Assembly (NCBI GenBank): GCA_024235995.1
Contig: JACKLI010000001.1
Coordinates: forward strand, 3,224,001-3,288,000
From: Burkholderiaceae bacterium
GTDB lineage: Bacteria; Pseudomonadota; Gammaproteobacteria; Burkholderiales; Burkholderiaceae_C
DNA length: 64,000 bases
Direction: 5' to 3'
The notes beneath the pieces are model-generated. The model saw only the letters and a program-made list of their open reading frames with translations. It did no database searches and was not told the DNA's origin. The translations under genes were made by a program, and so were the position numbers. This document shows positions 21,798 through 30,845 of the stretch, piece by piece (the first letter of the stretch is position 1; every line of letters begins with the position of its first letter).

Positions 21798-23186
21798 TCA
21801 GCCCAACCGGTTGGCGATGTCGTTGAACATCGCGATCGCCATCATGCTCAGCAGCAAAGCCATGCCGACGTATTGCAGGCGTTCCAGCCAGACGCCGGTG
21901 ACTGCCTTGCCCGTCACCGCCTCCCAAAGATAATACATCAGGTGCCCCCCATCCAGGACCGGGATCGGCAGCAGGTTGAGCACCCCCAGGCTGACGCTGA
22001 TGAAGGCCAGGAAGGCCAGGTAATACGTCAGCCCCAGGCTGGCCGACCTGCCGGCGTAGTCGGCGATCGCGATCGGGCCGCTGAGGTTGCGCAGCGACAC
22101 CTCGCCCATCGCCATGCGCCCCAGCAGGCGCAGCGACAGGGCCGACACCTCCCACACGCGCGTCACGCCCGACCACAGCCCGTCGACGGGCCCCAGGCGC
22201 ACCAGCACCATCTCGGGGGCGCCGCCCACCATGGCGCCGATGCGGCCGATACGTTGGTTGGGCTGGCCCGGCTCCTGCACCGCGTCGGGCCGCACGCTCA
22301 GCTCCATCACCTGGTCGCCGCGCACGATCTGCCAGTCGCTCGCGCGCGGCTCGCCGTCCCTGGCCGACGCGCGGATGCGCTCGCGCAGCTGCTGGCCGTC
22401 GTCGATCACGACGTCGCCCATGCGCCGCACCAGGTCGCCCGGCTGGAGGCCCGCGCGCTCGGCCGCGCCGCCGGGCACCACCTCGCCGATCAGCGGGCGG
22501 CTCAGCGGCGCCGTGATGCCGATGGCGCGAAACAGGCTGGCGTCGGGGTCGTGCCCGGCCAGCGACGACAGCGGCAGGCGCAGTTCGCGGTGACGGCCAG
22601 TGCCGGCGGCGCCGGCCACTTCGAGCACCACGTCCTGGCCGTCCAGCGCGCCGCGCGTCAGCAGCCAGCGCAGGCTCTCGAACGAGGCCAGCGGCTCCAG
22701 CTCGTCGCCGTCCAGCGCGCCGCGCTCCACCAGGTCGCCCCCCTGCAGGCCGGCCTGGGCGGCCAGCGAGCCGGCCGCCGGCGGCGCCAGCACGGCGCGC
22801 GGCTCCTGCACGCCCACCCAGTTGACCAGCGCGTACAGCAGCGCGGCCAGCACCAGGTTGGCCACCGGGCCGGCGGCCACCACCAGCGCGCGCGACCTGA
22901 GCGGCTGGGTGTTGAAGGCCTGGTGGCGCTCCTCGGGCGCCACCGGGCCCTCGCGCTCGTCCAGCATCTTCACGTAGCCGCCCAGCGGAAAGGCGGCGAT
23001 GACGAACTCGGTGTCCTGGCCGGGGTGCTGCCTGCGCGGCTTCCAGCGCGCCAGCGTGGGCCCGAAGCCGATCGAAAAGCGCAGCACCTTGACGCCACAG
23101 GCCACGGCCACGCGGTAGTGGCCCCACTCGTGCACGGCAATCAGGATCGCCAGAGCGGCCAGAAAGGCGATCAGGGTGGTCAGCAT
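21798..23186 (-). CDS. rseP: Site-2 protease RseP
   Basis: Inner-membrane zinc metalloprotease that cuts anti-sigma factor RseA and so triggers the sigma-E envelope stress response. The 462-residue product has the active site HEWGH near residue 21 in the first membrane helix, two PDZ domains in the periplasm (around 125-210 and 215-300, e.g. GGAAERAGLQPGDLV), and the LLPIPVLDGGHL motif in the third helix. I chose ATG at 23186 (MLTTLIAFL); a second ATG 9 bp upstream is possible. It lies between dxr and bamA, as in most proteobacteria. Confidence 0.97.
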   Translation of the reverse strand: MLTTLIAFLAALAILIAVHEWGHYRVAVACGVKVLRFSIGFGPTLARWKPRRQHPGQDTEFVIAAFPLGGYVKMLDEREGPVAPEERHQAFNTQPLRSRALVVAAGPVANLVLAALLYALVNWVGVQEPRAVLAPPAAGSLAAQAGLQGGDLVERGALDGDELEPLASFESLRWLLTRGALDGQDVVLEVAGAAGTGRHRELRLPLSSLAGHDPDASLFRAIGITAPLSRPLIGEVVPGGAAERAGLQPGDLVRRMGDVVIDDGQQLRERIRASARDGEPRASDWQIVRGDQVMELSVRPDAVQEPGQPNQRIGRIGAMVGGAPEMVLVRLGPVDGLWSGVTRVWEVSALSLRLLGRMAMGEVSLRNLSGPIAIADYAGRSASLGLTYYLAFLAFISVSLGVLNLLPIPVLDGGHLMYYLWEAVTGKAVTGVWLERLQYVGMALLLSMMAIAMFNDIANRLG

Positions 23187-23235
23187 GGCTGGCATTGTCC
23201 TCCTGCCGGCGCCCGCGCGGCGCGGCATCGATGCG

Positions 23236-24432
23236 TCATGGACTGCAGGCGCGCACCGCAAGTTCCGCCCGCGCGCGGGCGCGCGCATCCAGCGCCAGCA
23301 GCGCCGCCAGCGCGTCGGGGTGGTCGGGCTGCACCGCGTCCAGCGTGGCGCGGTTGACCTGGTGAATCTGGTCGAAGCGGATGCGCCGGTCCAGAAAGGC
23401 CGCCACCGCCACCTCGTTGGCGGCGTTCAGCACCGCGCAAGTGCCGGGCGCGGCGCGCAAGGCCTCCCAGGCCAGCGCCAGGCCGGGGTAGCGCGCGCGG
23501 TGGCCGTCGCCGTCGATGGGCTCGAAGCTCAGGCCCGCCAGCGTGCGGAAGTCCAGCGCCTGCGCGCCGGAGGCGATGCGCTCGGGCCAGGCCAGGCCGT
23601 AGGCGATGGGCACGCGCATGTCGGGTGTGCCCAGCTGCGCCACCACCGAGGTGTCCCGGTACTGCACCATCGAATGGATCACGCTTTGCGGATGGATCAC
23701 CACCTCGATCTGCCCGGGCGCCACGCCGAACAGGTAGCGCGCCTCGATCACCTCCAGCGCCTTGTTCATCATGGTGGCCGAATCGACCGAGATCTTGCGC
23801 CCCATCACCCAGTTGGGGTGGGCGCAGGCCTGCTCGGGCGTCACGTCGCGCAGGCTGGCCGCGTCGCGCGTGCGAAACGGCCCGCCCGAGGCGGTGAGGA
23901 TGATCTTGTCGATGCGCGCGGCCCAGGTGGCGGGGTCCTCGGGCAGCGACTGGAACACCGCCGAGTGCTCGCTGTCGATCGGCAGCAAGGTGGCGCCACC
24001 CTCGCGCACGGCGCGCAGGAACACCTCGCCGCCCACCACCAGCGCCTCCTTGTTGGCCAGCAGCAGGCGCTTGCCGGCGCGCGCCGCCGCCAGGCAGGGC
24101 GCCAGCCCGGCGGCGCCGACGATGGCCGCCATGACGGTGTCGACATCCGGCGACAAAGCTATTGATTCAAGAGCATCCGGGGCTTGTTCCACGCTGGTCG
24201 GAAGCCCATTTTCCTTTAATTTGCGCGCCAGCTCGGCGGCGTGCGCGGCGCTGGCCATCACGGCCCAGCGCGGGCGAAAGCGCGCGCACTGCGCCAGCAT
24301 CTCGTCCACCCGCGTGGCGGCCGTCAGCGCCACCACCTCGAAGCGCTCCGGGTGGCGCGCCACCACGTCCAGCGTGTTCACGCCGATCGAGCCGGTGCTG
24401 CCCAGCACGGCGATGCGCTGCCGCGCCCTCAT
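23236..24432 (-). CDS. dxr: 1-deoxy-D-xylulose-5-phosphate reductoisomerase
   Basis: Converts DXP to MEP with NADPH in the non-mevalonate isoprenoid pathway; fosmidomycin target. The 398-residue protein begins with the Rossmann motif VLGSTGSIGVNTLDV and has LLANKEALVVGG, LLPIDSEHSAVFQ, LTASGGPFR and the metal-binding MGRKISVDSATMMNK region. Its ATG overlaps the cdsA stop by 4 bp (ATGA). A diverged dispersed-repeat copy lies inside the N-terminal domain at about residues 75-93, encoding the ENGLPTSVEQAPDALESIAL stretch. Confidence 0.98.
   Translation of the reverse strand: MRARQRIAVLGSTGSIGVNTLDVVARHPERFEVVALTAATRVDEMLAQCARFRPRWAVMASAAHAAELARKLKENGLPTSVEQAPDALESIALSPDVDTVMAAIVGAAGLAPCLAAARAGKRLLLANKEALVVGGEVFLRAVREGGATLLPIDSEHSAVFQSLPEDPATWAARIDKIILTASGGPFRTRDAASLRDVTPEQACAHPNWVMGRKISVDSATMMNKALEVIEARYLFGVAPGQIEVVIHPQSVIHSMVQYRDTSVVAQLGTPDMRVPIAYGLAWPERIASGAQALDFRTLAGLSFEPIDGDGHRARYPGLALAWEALRAAPGTCAVLNAANEVAVAAFLDRRIRFDQIHQVNRATLDAVQPDHPDALAALLALDARARARAELAVRACSP
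24156..24215 (+). repeat. Dispersed AT-rich repeat, copy F (inside dxr)
   Basis: AGCTATTGATTCAAGAGC, then GGGGCTTGTTCC, then GGTCGGAAGCCC and TTTTC. It is diverged in the middle but has the same ends and spacing as the other copies, and is in frame within dxr. Confidence 0.6.
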
Positions 24433-25292
24433 GCGAACCTCGCCACCAGGGTCGCCGCCAGCATCGCCAGCGGCAGCGTGGGCAGCAGCGCGTCGATGCG
24501 GTCCAGCACGCCGCCGTGGCCGGGCAGCAGCTGGCTGGAATCCTTCATGCCGGCGCTGCGCTTGACCAGCGACTCGATCAAATCGCCCACCACGCTCATG
24601 GCGGCCAGGAACACGACGCCCAGGACGAGGCCGGCCAGGCCGAACTCGTGCAGCCGGCTGTACAGGCTGGGCGCCGCCTCGGGGTGCGCGCCGTCGTAAG
24701 CGATCCAGCCCGCGCCGACCACCAGCACACCCAGCATGCCGCCCCACACGCCCTCCCAGCTCTTGCCCGGACTGATGCCGGGCGCCAGCTTGCGCCCGCC
24801 CGTGAAGCGCCCGCCCAGCGCCCGGCCGGCGAAATAGGCGAACACGTCGGCGGCCCACACCAGCACCAACGCCGACAGCAGGAAGTTGATGCCCACGCGC
24901 CGTGCCTGCGCCAGCGCCAGCCAGGCGGTGCACAGCATGGCCAGGCCCAGCAGCCAGCGCAGCGCACGCGGCAGCCGCGGCCAGCCCGCCACGCCGCGCC
25001 CCAGCAGCCAGATGCCGCCCAGCACCCAGGCCAGGCCGGCGGCGGTCCACACCCCAGGCAGCGGCCGCTCGACCACCCCGGCGCCCCACAGGCCGGCGCA
25101 CAGCGCGGCGCACAGCACGCCGGTGGCCAGCGCCCCGGCGCCCGTCACGCCGTTCAGGCGCGCCCACTCCCAGGCGGCGGCGGCGATGAACAGCAGGGTC
25201 AGGCCGATGAAGGGCGCGGGCGAGGCGGCCAACAGCGCCGGCAGCAGGATGGCCAGCAAGACCAGCGCCGTGATGATGCGGGTGCGCAGCAT
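24429..25292 (-). CDS. cdsA: Phosphatidate cytidylyltransferase
   Basis: Inner-membrane enzyme that makes CDP-diacylglycerol from phosphatidate and CTP, the branch point of phospholipid synthesis. The 287-residue protein is a chain of about eight membrane helices. It carries the family region FAGRALGGRFTGGRKLAPGI and SPGKSWEGVWGG, plus the C-terminal signature SVVGDLIESLVKRSAGMKDS...LLPGHGGVLDRID. I chose ATG at 25292 (MLRTRIITALV); uppS ends 3 bp upstream. It overlaps dxr by 4 bp. Confidence 0.97.
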   Translation of the reverse strand: MLRTRIITALVLLAILLPALLAASPAPFIGLTLLFIAAAAWEWARLNGVTGAGALATGVLCAALCAGLWGAGVVERPLPGVWTAAGLAWVLGGIWLLGRGVAGWPRLPRALRWLLGLAMLCTAWLALAQARRVGINFLLSALVLVWAADVFAYFAGRALGGRFTGGRKLAPGISPGKSWEGVWGGMLGVLVVGAGWIAYDGAHPEAAPSLYSRLHEFGLAGLVLGVVFLAAMSVVGDLIESLVKRSAGMKDSSQLLPGHGGVLDRIDALLPTLPLAMLAATLVARFA

Positions 25293-25294
25293 GG

Positions 25295-26020
25295 TCAGGC
25301 CGGCTGCGCGAGCTGCTCGGAGGTCTGGCCAAAGCGCCGCTCGCGCGCGGCGTAGGCCGCCAGCGCCTCGTCCAGCGCGGCCTCGTCGAAGTCGGGCCAC
25401 AGCCGCTCGCTGAAAACCAGCTCGCTGTAGGCGCACTGCCACAGCAGGAAGTTGCTGATGCGCTGCTCGCCGCCGGTGCGGATGAGCAGGTCCGGGTCGC
25501 TCACGTACGCCAGCGCCATGGCGCCGGCCAGCGCGGCCTCGGTGATCGGCTCGCCCCGGGCGGCCAGGCTGGCGGCGGCCTGCGTGATGTCCCAGCGCCC
25601 GCCGTAGTTGAAGCACACGTTCAGCCCCATGCCGGTGCCGGCGGCGGTGGCGGCCTCGGCCTCGGCCAGGCCGGCCTTCATGCGCTCGGACAGGCTGGCG
25701 CGCTCGCCCACGAAGCGCAGACGAATGCCGTTTTGCCGCAGCTCGGGCACCTCGCGCGCCAGCGCCTTGGCCATCAGCTCCATCAGGCCGCCGACCTCCT
25801 CGGGCGGGCGGCTCCAGTTCTCGGACGAAAAGGCAAACACCGTCAGCGCCCGCACCCCGCGCTCGGCGCAGGCGCGGATGCAGCGGCGCAGCGACTCCAC
25901 CCCCTGCCGATGCCCGGCAATGCGAGGCAGCAGGCGCCGCTTGGCCCAGCGCCCATTGCCATCCATCACGATGGCGATGTGGTGGGGAACAACGGCAGAA
26001 GGTGAAGGAGCTTTCGCCAT
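25295..26020 (-). CDS. uppS: Undecaprenyl-diphosphate synthase
   Basis: cis-Prenyltransferase that builds the C55 lipid carrier used for peptidoglycan and O-antigen. The 241-residue product has IAIVMDGNGRWAKRR with the catalytic Asp, GHRQGVESLR, FAFSSENWSRP, and the C-terminal LLIRTGGEQRISNFLLWQ and ELVFSERLWPDF. I chose ATG at 26020 (MAKAPSPSAVVPHH); a longer frame upstream runs through a repeat-rich gap and is not credible. cdsA follows after 2 bp. Confidence 0.97.
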   Translation of the reverse strand: MAKAPSPSAVVPHHIAIVMDGNGRWAKRRLLPRIAGHRQGVESLRRCIRACAERGVRALTVFAFSSENWSRPPEEVGGLMELMAKALAREVPELRQNGIRLRFVGERASLSERMKAGLAEAEAATAAGTGMGLNVCFNYGGRWDITQAAASLAARGEPITEAALAGAMALAYVSDPDLLIRTGGEQRISNFLLWQCAYSELVFSERLWPDFDEAALDEALAAYAARERRFGQTSEQLAQPA

Positions 26021-26113
26021 GGGAGCATCAAGTCTGAACGAACATCCAGAGGCCGCGGAGCAGGCCATGCAAGGAACGCCGTGGAGCGGGCTTGGCCCGG
26101 CCACTGGCGTTGT

Positions 26114-26145
26114 CCCCCCTCCAAGCGAAGCGCCAGAGAGGGGGG
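26114..26145. repeat. G/C-tract hairpin between frr and uppS
   Basis: CCCCCCTC (26114-26121) and GAGGGGGG (26138-26145) form an 8-bp perfect stem around a 16-nt loop. The surrounding 159-bp gap (26021-26179) holds no gene. It contains further G-runs (for example at 26165-26171) and looks like an intergenic repeat rather than a terminator, as there is no T-run. Confidence 0.5.
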
Positions 26146-26179
26146 AAGGCGCCGCAGGCGACTCAGGGGGGAGCCCCGT

Positions 26180-26740
26180 CTAGACCTCCATGATGTCCTT
26201 TTCCTTGCCCGCCACCAGCGCATCGATGTCGGCCACGTGCTTGTCGGTGACCTTCTGGATCTCGGCCTCCGAGCGCTTTTGCTCGTCCTCGGTGGCCTCC
26301 TTGTCCTTGACCAGCTTCTTAATGGCGTCGTTGGCGTCGCGGCGCAGGTTGCGGATGGCGATCTTGGCCTGCTCGCCTTCCTGGCGCACCACCTTGGTCA
26401 TCTCCTTGCGGCGCTCCTCGCTCATGGGCGGCATGGGCACGCGGATCAGGTCGCCCATGTTGGCCGGGTTCAGGCCCAGCTCGCTCTCGCGGATGGCCTT
26501 CTCGATCTTGGCGCCCATGCCCTTTTCCCAGGGCTGCACGCTGATGGTGCGCGCGTCCAGCAGCGCCACGTTGGCCACCTGCGACAGCGGCACGTGGTTG
26601 CCGTAGTACTCGACGTGGATGGTGTCCAGCAGCGCCGGGTTGGCGCGGCCGGTGCGGATCTTGGTCAGGTTGGTTTTGAAGGCGGCGATGGACTGGTCCA
26701 TCTTGCCTTGCGCGTTCTTCTTGATGTCGGCGATCGTCAT
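26180..26740 (-). CDS. frr: Ribosome recycling factor
   Basis: Splits post-termination ribosomes together with EF-G. The 186-residue length is standard. Key segments are [18 protein letters not shown] near residue 25, [33 protein letters not shown], and the C-terminal helix ending KEKDIMEV. I chose ATG at 26740; the frame is open upstream into pyrH. It lies 16 bp after pyrH in the conserved rpsB-tsf-pyrH-frr order. Confidence 0.98.
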   Translation of the reverse strand: MTIADIKKNAQGKMDQSIAAFKTNLTKIRTGRANPALLDTIHVEYYGNHVPLSQVANVALLDARTISVQPWEKGMGAKIEKAIRESELGLNPANMGDLIRVPMPPMSEERRKEMTKVVRQEGEQAKIAIRNLRRDANDAIKKLVKDKEATEDEQKRSEAEIQKVTDKHVADIDALVAGKEKDIMEV

Positions 26741-26756
26741 GTCAAAACTCCTCGAA

Positions 26757-27479
26757 TCAGGCGTGCACCAGGGTGCCTTCGTCGCTGCCCAGCACGACGG
26801 CCTTGAGCGCGCCGGGCTTGAAGATGGAAAACACCTTGATCGGCAGCTTCTGGTCGCGGCACAGGGCAAAGGCGGTGGCGTCCATGATGCCCAGGTTGCG
26901 GTTCATGGCCTCGTCGAAGCTCAGCTTGGCGTAGCGCGTGGCCGTCTTGTCCTTGTGCGGGTCGGCGGTGTACACGCCATCGACCTTGGTGGCCTTGAGC
27001 ACCAGCTCGGCGCCGATCTCGGCGCCGCGCAGCGCCGCCGCCGTGTCGGTGGTGAAGAAGGGGTTGCCGGTGCCGGCGGCGAACACCACCACCTTGCCCT
27101 CCTCCAGGTACTGCAGGGCCTTGGGCCGCACGTAGGGCTCGACCACCTGCTCGATGGCGATGGCGCTCATCACGCGCGCCACCAGGCCCTGGTGGTTCAT
27201 GGCGTCGGCCAGCGCCAGCGCGTTCATCACCGTGGCCAGCATGCCCATGTAGTCGGCGGTGGCGCGGTCCATGCCGGCCGAGCCGCCGGCCACGCCACGA
27301 AAGATGTTGCCGCCGCCGATCACCACCGCCACCTGCACGCCCATGCGCGTGACCTCGGCAATTTCGCCCACGATGCGCTCGATGGTGGCGCGGTTGATGC
27401 CGAAGGCATCGTCGCCCATCAGGGCCTCGCCGGAAAGTTTGAGCAGGATGCGCTTGTGGGCGGGTTTGGCTTTGGTCAT
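26757..27479 (-). CDS. pyrH: UMP kinase
   Basis: Phosphorylates UMP to UDP with ATP in pyrimidine nucleotide synthesis. The 240-residue amino-acid-kinase-fold protein has [13 protein letters not shown] near the N-terminus, [11 protein letters not shown], the [22 protein letters not shown] helix, and [16 protein letters not shown] hairpin with a short T-run separates it from tsf, so part of the transcription from the rpsB promoter may stop before it. Confidence 0.98.
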   Translation of the reverse strand: MTKAKPAHKRILLKLSGEALMGDDAFGINRATIERIVGEIAEVTRMGVQVAVVIGGGNIFRGVAGGSAGMDRATADYMGMLATVMNALALADAMNHQGLVARVMSAIAIEQVVEPYVRPKALQYLEEGKVVVFAAGTGNPFFTTDTAAALRGAEIGAELVLKATKVDGVYTADPHKDKTATRYAKLSFDEAMNRNLGIMDATAFALCRDQKLPIKVFSIFKPGALKAVVLGSDEGTLVHA

Positions 27480-27535
27480 GGGCGCGGCGTAGGGGGCAAT
27501 CGGTCGAGTTTAGCGGTTATCAAGGCGCAGATACG

Positions 27536-27566
27536 ACAAAGGCGCGCCGCCTGCCGGCGACGCGCC
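27536..27566 (-). terminator. Hairpin terminator/attenuator between tsf and pyrH
   Basis: Arms at 27541-27551 and 27556-27566 pair over 11 bp with one mismatch (GGCGCGTCGCC / GGCGGCGCGCC on the minus strand) around a 4-nt loop, followed by TTTGTCG. The T-run is short, so termination is probably partial. Confidence 0.6.
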
Positions 27567-27583
27567 CCTGGTCATGGCGCGGA

Positions 27584-28477
<894 letters not shown>

Positions 28478-28530
28478 GTGTGCTTCTCCAGTGTGTTCGG
28501 GGCCGCGCTCGAAGGCGGCCGAAAGAATTG

Positions 28531-28555
28531 AAAAAAGGGGCTGCGGGGCCCCTTT
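28531..28555 (-). terminator. Rho-independent terminator between rpsB and tsf
   Basis: AAAGGGGC / GCCCCTTT stem of 8 bp with a 6-nt loop (28534-28555). On the minus strand it continues into TTTTTT at 28536-28531. It is well formed and should cut the amount of tsf message relative to rpsB. Confidence 0.78.
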
Positions 28556-28591
28556 GCCGTCAGCCGCGGGGCGCGCGGCCGAGAGGAACGA

Positions 28592-29347
28592 TCAGGCGGC
28601 GCCGTCCTGCACTTCGACGAACTCGTCGCTGCCTTCGGCGGCGGCCACGGCCTTGACCACGTCATTGACGGCGTTGGCCTTGCCTTCCAGCACGGCGTCG
28701 GCCATGCCGCGGGCGTACAGCGTCACGGCCTTGGCCGAGTCGTCGTTGCCGGGGATGACGTAGTCGATGCCCACCGGGTTGTGGTTGGAGTCCACCACGC
28801 CGATCAGCGGGATGCCCAGCTTTTGCGCCTCGGAGATGGCGATCTTGTGGTAGCCCACGTCGATCACGAAGATGGCGTCGGGCAGCGCCGCCATGTCCTG
28901 GATGCCGCCGATGTCGCGCTCGAGCTTGGCGATCTCGCGCGTGAACATGAGCTGCTCTTTCTTGCTCATCGCGTCCAGGCCGGCTTCCTGCTGGGCCTTC
29001 ATGTCCTTCAGGCGCTTGATGGAGGTCTTGACGGTCTTGAAGTTGGTCAGCATGCCGCCCAGCCAGCGCTGGTCGACGAAGGGCATGCCGGCGCGGCGGG
29101 CCTCCTCGGCCACGATCTCGCGCGCCTGGCGCTTGGTGCCCACGAACATCACGGTGCCGCGGTTGGCGACGATCTGGCGCGCGAATTTTTGCGCGTCCTG
29201 GAACATCGGCAGCGATTTTTCCAGGTTGATGATGTGGATCTTGTTGCGATGACCGAAGATGAACGGGGCCATCTTGGGGTTCCAGAAGCGCGTCTGGTGG
29301 CCAAAGTGGACACCGGCTTCCAGCATTTCACGCATGGTGACGGACAT
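28592..29347 (-). CDS. rpsB: 30S ribosomal protein S2
   Basis: Component of the small ribosomal subunit. The 251-residue product has [58 protein letters not shown] and the closing [13 protein letters not shown]. All are universal S2 blocks. The start ATG has AAGGTAAG upstream. The gene starts the block rpsB-tsf-pyrH-frr, and a ~150-nt leader is implied by the TATAAT upstream. S2 leaders in other bacteria mediate autoregulation. Confidence 0.98.
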   Translation of the reverse strand: MSVTMREMLEAGVHFGHQTRFWNPKMAPFIFGHRNKIHIINLEKSLPMFQDAQKFARQIVANRGTVMFVGTKRQAREIVAEEARRAGMPFVDQRWLGGMLTNFKTVKTSIKRLKDMKAQQEAGLDAMSKKEQLMFTREIAKLERDIGGIQDMAALPDAIFVIDVGYHKIAISEAQKLGIPLIGVVDSNHNPVGIDYVIPGNDDSAKAVTLYARGMADAVLEGKANAVNDVVKAVAAAEGSDEFVEVQDGAA

Positions 29348-29505
29348 GGTCTTACCTTTGCAAGGTTGGGTCTAAAATCCAGCCCGTTCATCGCCTGGCG
29401 CGTCGAATGATCGACAGGCGACACCTCGTCAGGGCTGGTTTGGGATTTGTCTTGTTGCCCAGGGGGCCGAGCCTTCACAGCCAGCCGCCGCAACAAAACC
29501 GTCGA

Positions 29506-29511
29506 ATTATA
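29506..29511 (-). promoter_or_regulatory. Probable -10 element of rpsB
   Basis: A TATAAT on the minus strand, about 160 bp before the rpsB ATG. No good -35 hexamer precedes it. The leader 29348-29499 is gene-free. The site is nearly symmetric (TTATAA), so it could also act on the divergent dehydrogenase gene. Confidence 0.5.
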
Positions 29512-29564
29512 ACGTCTCGCGCCGCCGGCCGCCCCGGCGCGCCAGCCTTCGCTGTTCTCCCCCC

Positions 29565-30809
29565 ATGCACATCGCCATCGTCGGCGCCGGCATCATCGGC
29601 GTGTCCACCGCGTACGAGCTGGCCGCCGACGGCCACCAGGTGACGGTGTTCGAACGCCACGCCAGCGTGGCCGAGGGCGCCAGCTTTGCCAACGCCGGCG
29701 TGCTGGCCCCGGGCTACGTCACGCCCTGGGCCGCTCCGGGCATGCCGGCCAAGGTCATCGGGCACCTGCTGGCGCGCCACGCCCCGGTGCGCGTGACACG
29801 GCCGCTGGCCATGGCCGACCTGGGCTGGATGCGCCGCTGGCTGCGCGCCTGCGACGCCGGCCACTACGCCGCCCACCGCGCGCAGCTGCAGCGCCTGGCC
29901 TTCTACAGCCGCCAGCGCCTGCACGAGGTGGCCGCGCGCATGCAGTACGACTTCGAGCGCAGCCAGGGCTACCTGGTGCTGCTGCGTGGCGAGCAGGAAC
30001 AGCGCATCGTGCAGCCTGGCCTGGCCGTGCTGCGCGAGGCGGGCGTGGTGTTTCACGAGATCGACGGCGAGCAGGCGCGCCGGATCGAGCCCGCGCTCAA
30101 GCCCGACACGCCGCTGGCGGGCGCCATCCACCTGCCGCAGGACGAGGTGGGCAACTGCCGCCAGTTCGCCGTCATCCTGCGCGACGCCGCGCAGACGCTG
30201 GGCGCGCGCTTTTGCTTCGACACCGTCGTGCACGCCCCCGGCGCCGCCGCCCCGACCACGCTGCAGTGGGACGGCGGCAGCGCGCGCTTCGACGCCGTGG
30301 TGCTGTGCGCCGGCGTGCAGTCGGCGGCCTGGCTGGCGCCGCTGGGCCTGCGCGTGCCGCTGCGGCCGGTGTACGGCTACTCGGTCAGCGCGCACATGCC
30401 CGACCTGGAGCACGGCCCACGCAGCGGCGTGATGGACGAGCGCTACAAGGTCGCCATCTCGCGCCTGGGCCAGCGCGTGCGCGTGGCCGGCTCGGCCCAG
30501 ATCGGCGGGCAGCCCGACGCCATCGCCCCCCGCGCCGTGCAGACGCTCTACAAGGTGCTGGACGACTGGTTTCCCGGCGCCGCGCGGCGCTCGGGCAGCG
30601 TGCAGGTGTGGAAGGGCGCGCGCCCCATGCTGCCCGACGGCCCGCCGCTGATCGGCGCCAGCGGCGTGCCCGGCTTGTGGCTCAACCTGGGCCACGGCTC
30701 CAGCGGCTGGGCGCTGTCCTGCGGCTCGGCGCGCCTGCTGGCCGACCAGATCGCCGGCCGCGAGCCGGCCATCGACGCCGCCGGCTACGGCATCGACCGC
30801 TACCGCTGA
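29565..30809 (+). CDS. dadA: D-amino acid dehydrogenase (FAD-dependent)
   Basis: Membrane-associated flavoenzyme that oxidises D-amino acids to 2-oxo acids and ammonia. The 414-residue product begins with the FAD-binding AIVGAGIIGVSTAYEL, then FERHASVAEGASFANAGVL and the DadA-typical APGYVTPWAAPGMP. It has a central substrate domain and closes with LWLNLGHGSSGWALSCGSARLLAD. It is divergent from rpsB and followed 37 bp later by the NAD(P)HX repair gene. Related DAO-family deaminases are the alternative, but the N-terminal signature favours DadA. Confidence 0.9.
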   Translation: MHIAIVGAGIIGVSTAYELAADGHQVTVFERHASVAEGASFANAGVLAPGYVTPWAAPGMPAKVIGHLLARHAPVRVTRPLAMADLGWMRRWLRACDAGHYAAHRAQLQRLAFYSRQRLHEVAARMQYDFERSQGYLVLLRGEQEQRIVQPGLAVLREAGVVFHEIDGEQARRIEPALKPDTPLAGAIHLPQDEVGNCRQFAVILRDAAQTLGARFCFDTVVHAPGAAAPTTLQWDGGSARFDAVVLCAGVQSAAWLAPLGLRVPLRPVYGYSVSAHMPDLEHGPRSGVMDERYKVAISRLGQRVRVAGSAQIGGQPDAIAPRAVQTLYKVLDDWFPGAARRSGSVQVWKGARPMLPDGPPLIGASGVPGLWLNLGHGSSGWALSCGSARLLADQIAGREPAIDAAGYGIDRYR

Positions 30810-30845
30810 AAACACGGCCTGCGCCGGGGGCACAATGGCCGGGCC